A stretch of 59,951 nucleotides of DNA from Coriobacteriia bacterium (lineage in GTDB: Bacteria > Actinomycetota > Coriobacteriia > Anaerosomatales > SLCP01), in the NCBI GenBank assembly GCA_007121015.1, contig SKMN01000029.1:1-59951 (forward strand), in the 5' to 3' direction. Shown one piece after another: positions 55,988 to 59,951 of this stretch (position 1 is its first letter; every line of letters starts with the position of its first letter). The position numbers were made by a program, and so were the translations under genes. The notes beneath the pieces are model-generated. The model ran no database searches. It was given only the letters and a program-made list of their open reading frames with translations, and was not told where the DNA came from.

Positions 55988-56047
55988 TGGTCTCCCCTGC
56001 TCGATCATCGACATGACACGGTGCGGCTACAGATGCCGCTGGCGGCT

Positions 56048-56053
56048 ATTGTA
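56048..56053 (-). promoter_or_regulatory. -10 box TACAAT upstream of hom
   Basis: TACAAT on the minus strand, about 60 bases before the hom ATG, in the 139-base divergent gap with the GAP-family gene. No matching -35 is seen. Confidence 0.4.
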
Positions 56054-56126
56054 CCCGAGTCCGAGCGACCAGCCCCGTGAGTCCGGCGGTGCGGCCGGGT
56101 ACGAACCTCCGAAGAGGTGATCTGAT

Positions 56127-56798
56127 GTGGAAACGCTCGTAGCGGTCGCGCCGTTCGCGGTCGCCGGGTCGATCCTGCCGACGTGGACCGCGATCGTCAT
56201 CGGACTGCTCGGCACCGCACGCCCGGTCACGAATGCGCTCGCGTTCATTGCGGGAAACGCTGTGTTCCGCTTTGCCTTGGGGGCCGTACTCGTGCTTTTC
56301 GCCTCGGCGCTTCCCGATAGCGCGAGCCTTCGTCTGGACTCCGGCGATTTCCCTCCCGCGGTTCCCCTGGCGGTCGGCATCGGGCTGCTCGGACTCGGCG
56401 TCGTCGTCTGGCGTCGCCCTCCGGCCGCCGAGGGTCGCTCCCTCGTCGACCGCGTCGAGCAGGTGCGTCCAGGTATCGCGTTCTTAGCAGGAGCGGGGAC
56501 CGTTGCGGCACCGGGAGTCCAGTACGCGTACTTCCTCGGTGGGGTTGCCGCACTCACGGAGACGCTCGCGAGTACCGCTGCCCGGCTCGCCGGAGTCGCG
56601 GTGCTCGCCCTCGCGCTCCAGACGATGCTCGTGCTCCCGGTCCTCATCTACCTAGCCTTCCGCACGCGAGCCGACCGGATACTCCGATCGATGAAGCGCT
56701 GGCTGAAAGCCAACGGCCCGCGGCTCGGCGGGGGCATCCTCGTCGCGGCCGGACTCTACCTCGCGGTGTTCGGCGTCTCGGAGTTCCTCGGCCGATGA
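56127..56798 (+). CDS. GAP-family (Sap/LysE-like) membrane protein
   Basis: This 223-residue protein has six hydrophobic segments with the LysE-like layout: helix 1 VAVAPFAVAGSILPTWTAIVIGLL, a charged central loop (WRRPPAAEGRSLVDRVEQV), and a second half starting PGIAFLAGAGTVAAPGVQY. It resembles the GAP/Sap proteins of Actinomycetota, some of which help export cell-surface lipids. The substrate is unknown. GTG at 56127 has GAGGTG upstream. It is one of the few plus-strand genes outside the polysaccharide region. Confidence 0.75.
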   Translation: METLVAVAPFAVAGSILPTWTAIVIGLLGTARPVTNALAFIAGNAVFRFALGAVLVLFASALPDSASLRLDSGDFPPAVPLAVGIGLLGLGVVVWRRPPAAEGRSLVDRVEQVRPGIAFLAGAGTVAAPGVQYAYFLGGVAALTETLASTAARLAGVAVLALALQTMLVLPVLIYLAFRTRADRILRSMKRWLKANGPRLGGGILVAAGLYLAVFGVSEFLGR

Positions 56799-56811
56799 CG
56801 CGCCGGGAAGG

Positions 56812-58320
56812 TCAGACGCGCTCGAGGGCAGCAGCGACCGCACCGCACGGCACGACCCGGTTCTTCCCTGAGGACTTCGCTCGGTACAGAGCCAGATCGG
56901 CACAGCGCATGAGGTCCTCGGGCTCCTGGGTGTCGGTGGGGAAGGTCGCCACGCCCACCGAGGCGGTGACGTGCTCGGTCCGCCCGTGCGCGTCCACCAC
57001 GATACCGACACGCTCGATCGCCTGGCGTACCCGGCCTGCGACCTCCTGGACGGCGACGGAGTCGGCGCCGGGAAGGAGGATGCAGAACTCCTCGCCACCG
57101 TAGCGGTAGACGATGTCGGTTTCGCGCACGGTGGTCGCGATCGCGTTCGACACGCTCTGCAGCGCCACGTCACCGACCTGGTGACCGTACACGTCGTTGA
57201 ACTGCTTGAAATCGTCGAGGTCGAGCATGGCGAACGAGAGGTGCGTCCCCATCCTGCGGGCTCGCATCGTCTCCAGGTGGAGGTCGCCCTCGAGCTTGCG
57301 GAAGTTCCACGCGCCGGTGAGCGCATCGGTCAGCGAGAGCTGCTCGGTGCGCTTGTGCAGCTGGTCGAGGTCGCGACCGATCCACAGCCAGCCGACGATA
57401 GCGACGACGAGCAGCGGCACGAACACGCCGAAGTGGATACCGAGCTCCTTGCTGACCTCGGTGGCGATGTGACCCCTGTCGACCCCGACCCGGACGAACC
57501 ACGGCACGCTGTCGACCGGCGTGAAGCCGCACGTCTTCTTGGTCCCGTCCGGCAACGTGAGGCGGTCCGCGCCTTCGCGCTGCTCGCGCATGTTGGCCAC
57601 CCGCATGCTCTCGGTGACGTCGGTGCCCACCCACGACTCGGGATCCCTGTTGCGCGCGATCATGGTGCCGTCGGCGCTGATGACCGAGATCGTCGTGTGG
57701 TCCGGCACGACCTCCTGCATGAGGCGCTCCTGGACACGGGTCAGGTTCATGGCGGCCGCGACGAACCCGATGCGCTCGTCGTTCAGACCGTACACCGGGT
57801 AGCACACGTGCACGACCGGATTCCCGGAGATCTTCCCGTACATGAAGTCACCGAGCGCCACCCCGTCGCTCGCCGTGGCGCGCGCGAAGTACACCGTGTC
57901 CGCCACGTTGACGACGCCTTGCTCCTCGGCGCTGTGACGCCCGGCGGCTTGGATGTCACCGTTCGGGTCGACGTAGATGATGTTCATGTAGTGGGGGTAG
58001 TTGCCGAGCATCTCCCGGAACCACCGGTCGGTCGCCTCGTGGTCGGCGGCACGGACGTCACGGTTCTCGGCGATGGCTCTCAGGAGCTCGGTGGTTGAGA
58101 GGAAGTAGTCGTCGATGGTGGCGGCCACGCTCTGTGCGCGCAGCAGACCCTGGCGCTGGGCGTCCTGCTCGAGCTGGGTCGTGATCGTCCACGCCTTGTA
58201 CGTCGAGAAGAGCACGAACGGCAGGAGCATGATCGCGAGCAATACCACGAGACGCGCGCGGAGCGACGATGCGCGCCAGCGACTGTCGAGCGTATTATCT
58301 GTCGGGCCGGGACTGGACAT
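56812..58320 (-). CDS. diguanylate cyclase with extracellular Cache sensor
   Basis: The 502-residue protein has a membrane helix at 22-40, an extracellular double-Cache sensor (about 45-290, with YMNIIYVDPNGDIQAAG and VVHVCYPVYG), a second helix at 297-314, and a GGDEF domain (about 325-495). The catalytic loop is GGEEF at 408-412, and the product-inhibition I-site RETD (399-402) is intact, so it should make c-di-GMP with feedback. ATG at 58318-58320 has GGAGG. The leader contains a CCGATA-type element and a short palindrome. Confidence 0.94.
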   Translation of the reverse strand: MSSPGPTDNTLDSRWRASSLRARLVVLLAIMLLPFVLFSTYKAWTITTQLEQDAQRQGLLRAQSVAATIDDYFLSTTELLRAIAENRDVRAADHEATDRWFREMLGNYPHYMNIIYVDPNGDIQAAGRHSAEEQGVVNVADTVYFARATASDGVALGDFMYGKISGNPVVHVCYPVYGLNDERIGFVAAAMNLTRVQERLMQEVVPDHTTISVISADGTMIARNRDPESWVGTDVTESMRVANMREQREGADRLTLPDGTKKTCGFTPVDSVPWFVRVGVDRGHIATEVSKELGIHFGVFVPLLVVAIVGWLWIGRDLDQLHKRTEQLSLTDALTGAWNFRKLEGDLHLETMRARRMGTHLSFAMLDLDDFKQFNDVYGHQVGDVALQSVSNAIATTVRETDIVYRYGGEEFCILLPGADSVAVQEVAGRVRQAIERVGIVVDAHGRTEHVTASVGVATFPTDTQEPEDLMRCADLALYRAKSSGKNRVVPCGAVAAALERV

Positions 58321-58335
58321 CCGTGCCTCCGCGGG

Positions 58336-58390
58336 ACGTAGGTACCATATGTGGTATCGGTCCCTGCGGTGATGCGCTTGACCGTTATTT
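58336..58390 (-). promoter_or_regulatory. possible sigma28-like promoter and palindrome before the diguanylate cyclase
   Basis: The minus strand reads TCAA, 16 bases, then ACCGATAC, close to the TAAA-N15-GCCGATAA pattern of FliA/SigD/WhiG-type factors. It overlaps an imperfect palindrome TACCACATATGGTA (about 58346-58359). The alternate-sigma reading is speculative. Confidence 0.25.
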
Positions 58391-58410
58391 CACTATCTCC
58401 CGGCCGCCAC

Positions 58411-59772
58411 TCAGCCGAGGTCGCAGCGCAACAGGTCCTCGTAGGTCTCACGGCGCACGGCCCAGCGCCACTCACCATCGCGTATGAACACGACGCCCGG
58501 TCGTACCTGCTTGTTGTAGTTGCTCGCCATCGACTGGCAATACCCGCCGGTCGCGCAGACGCACAGCACGTCACCCGGCTCGGGGCACTGCAGCGGCGCG
58601 TCACGCACGACGATGTCGCCGCTCTCGCAGTGCTTGCCCGCGACGGTGGCGACCATCTCGCGCGGCTGGTCGGCCTTGTTGGCGATGAGCGCCTCGTAGT
58701 GCGCGTCGTAGAGCGAGGTGCGGATGTTGTCGGACATGCCACCGTCGACCGACACGTACGTGCGAACGTCCGGGATCTCCTTGACGGAGCCCACCGTGTA
58801 GAGCGTGACGCCGGCGTTGGCCACGATGGAGCGCCCCGGCTCGACCGCCATCCTCGGCACATCGATGCCGTGCCTCTCGCACTCCTCCTTGATGCCGTCG
58901 ACGACGACCTTGCCGAAGTCCTTCACCGTCGACGGCTCGTCGGGCGCGCCGTACGCCACGCCGAGACCGCCGCCCACGTCGAGCATCCGGACCGCGACAC
59001 CGGTCTCGTTCTCGATCTCTCGCATGAACGCGACGATGACCTCGATGGCCTTTGCGAAGCTGTGGAGCGCAAAGATCTGCGAGCCGATGTGCATGTGCAG
59101 CCCGTCGAAGTCGAGACCCGGCAGCTCGATGGCGCGCTTGACCGCACGCATCGCGAGCCCTTGGTTGAGGCCGAACCCGAACTTCGAGTCCTCGGCGCCG
59201 GTCATGATGAAGTCGTGCGTATCGGCCTCGACGCCGGGGGTCACCCGGATGAGGACCTTCTGCGTCACCCCGCGCCCGGCCGCCATCGCCGAGAGGCGCT
59301 CCATCTCCTCGAAGTTGTCGACGACCACGCGCCCGATGCCCGCGTCGAGGCAATCGGCGAGCTCGGCGTCGGTCTTGTTGTTACCGTGCATCTGGGCGCG
59401 CTCCATCGGGAACCCCGCGGCCACCGCGTACGCGAGCTCGCCGCCCGATGCGCAGAGCAGGCAGCACCCCTCCTCCTCGACGATCCTGACGACATCGAGC
59501 GAGAGGAACGCCTTGCCGGCGTAGACGACGTCGACGTCGGGCCAGTGGTACCGCGTCCACTTCACGTACTCGGACAGCCGGTGGCGGATGGTCGCCTCGT
59601 CCATGACGTAGAGCGCGGTGCCCGCCTCGCGTGCGAGCTCTGTCATGTCGACCCCGCCGATGCACAGGCGACCGTCGCAGACCTCTGCGGTCATCGGCAG
59701 CACGCTCATGAGGTCGTGTGCGGTCTTGGAATCGGGTACTGCGGGCGGTCGTGTGCCGGTGGGCTTTCCCAT
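58411..59772 (-). CDS. lysA: diaminopimelate decarboxylase
   Basis: This 453-residue PLP enzyme makes lysine from meso-diaminopimelate. The PLP lysine is in VVYAGKAFLS, the His of the barrel in LHMHIGSQIF, the phosphate loop in DVGGGLGVAYG, EPGRSIVANAG, and the second-subunit Cys in GKHCESGDIV. The ATG at 59770-59772 has AGGGAG 8 bases upstream and lies just after the argS end. The N-terminus is ~30 residues longer than the minimal family start. Confidence 0.95.
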   Translation of the reverse strand: MGKPTGTRPPAVPDSKTAHDLMSVLPMTAEVCDGRLCIGGVDMTELAREAGTALYVMDEATIRHRLSEYVKWTRYHWPDVDVVYAGKAFLSLDVVRIVEEEGCCLLCASGGELAYAVAAGFPMERAQMHGNNKTDAELADCLDAGIGRVVVDNFEEMERLSAMAAGRGVTQKVLIRVTPGVEADTHDFIMTGAEDSKFGFGLNQGLAMRAVKRAIELPGLDFDGLHMHIGSQIFALHSFAKAIEVIVAFMREIENETGVAVRMLDVGGGLGVAYGAPDEPSTVKDFGKVVVDGIKEECERHGIDVPRMAVEPGRSIVANAGVTLYTVGSVKEIPDVRTYVSVDGGMSDNIRTSLYDAHYEALIANKADQPREMVATVAGKHCESGDIVVRDAPLQCPEPGDVLCVCATGGYCQSMASNYNKQVRPGVVFIRDGEWRWAVRRETYEDLLRCDLG

Positions 59773-59783
59773 GTGGTGACTCC

Positions 59784-59951
59784 CTACATCCTCTCGGGCG
59801 CGCTCACGCCGATGAGCGAGAGCACGGTGGCGAGTGCGACGCGCGTGGCGTCGACGGCGTACAGGCGTGCGGCGGTCAGTTCCGGGGCGTCGGTGTCGAC
59901 GACACGGCATTGCGTGTAGAACTGGTGGAACGTCTGCGCGAGGTCCTCCGC
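59784..59951 (-). CDS. argS: arginyl-tRNA synthetase, C-terminal 55 residues
   Basis: Only the 3' end is in the window; the gene runs off position 59951. The frame encodes the anticodon-binding tail: LAQTFHQFYTQCRVVD, then AARLYAVDATRVALATVLSL, ending IGVSAPERM and TAG. This is the standard DALR-domain ending of ArgS. The argS-lysA order is common in Actinomycetota. Confidence 0.93.
   Translation of the reverse strand, partial: AEDLAQTFHQFYTQCRVVDTDAPELTAARLYAVDATRVALATVLSLIGVSAPERM

Overview
The window is a high-G+C bacterial chromosome segment, most likely from Actinomycetota and probably a Coriobacteriia-type anaerobe. That placement is inferred from the sigma70-like promoters, frequent GTG starts, AGGAGG ribosome-binding sites, ThyX instead of ThyA, two proteins with CW_binding_2 cell-wall repeats, and the Gram-positive-style order of the housekeeping genes. 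Nearly all genes lie on the minus strand. I see no mobile element, CRISPR array, tRNA or rRNA, and no gene-free stretch longer than 300 bases.

Layout. Positions 1-6350 hold two lipoproteins (one truncated by the window edge), a structured-RNA candidate directly downstream of comF, an AEC transporter, and an mtnA-ahcY-purine nucleoside phosphorylase group for nucleoside and S-adenosylmethionine by-product salvage. Positions 6408-28648 are a cell-surface polysaccharide region: a SpoIID-like protein and a BNR propeller protein (both ending in three cell-wall repeats), a Wzz-like chain-length protein, a Wzy/ligase-like polymerase, a Wzx flippase, six glycosyltransferases, an LCP-family attachment enzyme, and four sugar-nucleotide enzymes resembling WbpA, WbpB, WbpE and WbpI. 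Together these suggest an anionic polymer containing a diamino-uronic acid that is built on a lipid carrier, flipped, polymerised and attached to peptidoglycan.

Positions 28671-46875 are core genes in the usual Gram-positive neighbourhood: fabZ, murA, the complete F-type ATP synthase operon (atpIBEFHAGDC), a WecA/TagO-type phosphosugar transferase, dCMP deaminase, upp, glyA, rpiB, tsaC, prmC, prfA, a yqhQ-like gene and thyX. Positions 46971-52615 hold rpmE with a hairpin leader, rho, a transaldolase-family gene, and an unexpected pair encoding 2-phosphoglycerate kinase and cyclic 2,3-diphosphoglycerate synthetase next to a metallophosphoesterase. These five reading frames overlap or nearly touch. 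Positions 52638-59951 hold sppA, thrB, hom, a GAP-family membrane protein, a diguanylate cyclase, lysA and the 3' end of argS.

The most interesting items are the apparent bacterial cyclic 2,3-diphosphoglycerate operon coupled to rho, the RNA next to comF (best explained as a raiA-motif RNA), the diamino-uronic acid pathway lacking a visible acetyltransferase, and a possible frameshifted small gene between thyX and yqhQ.
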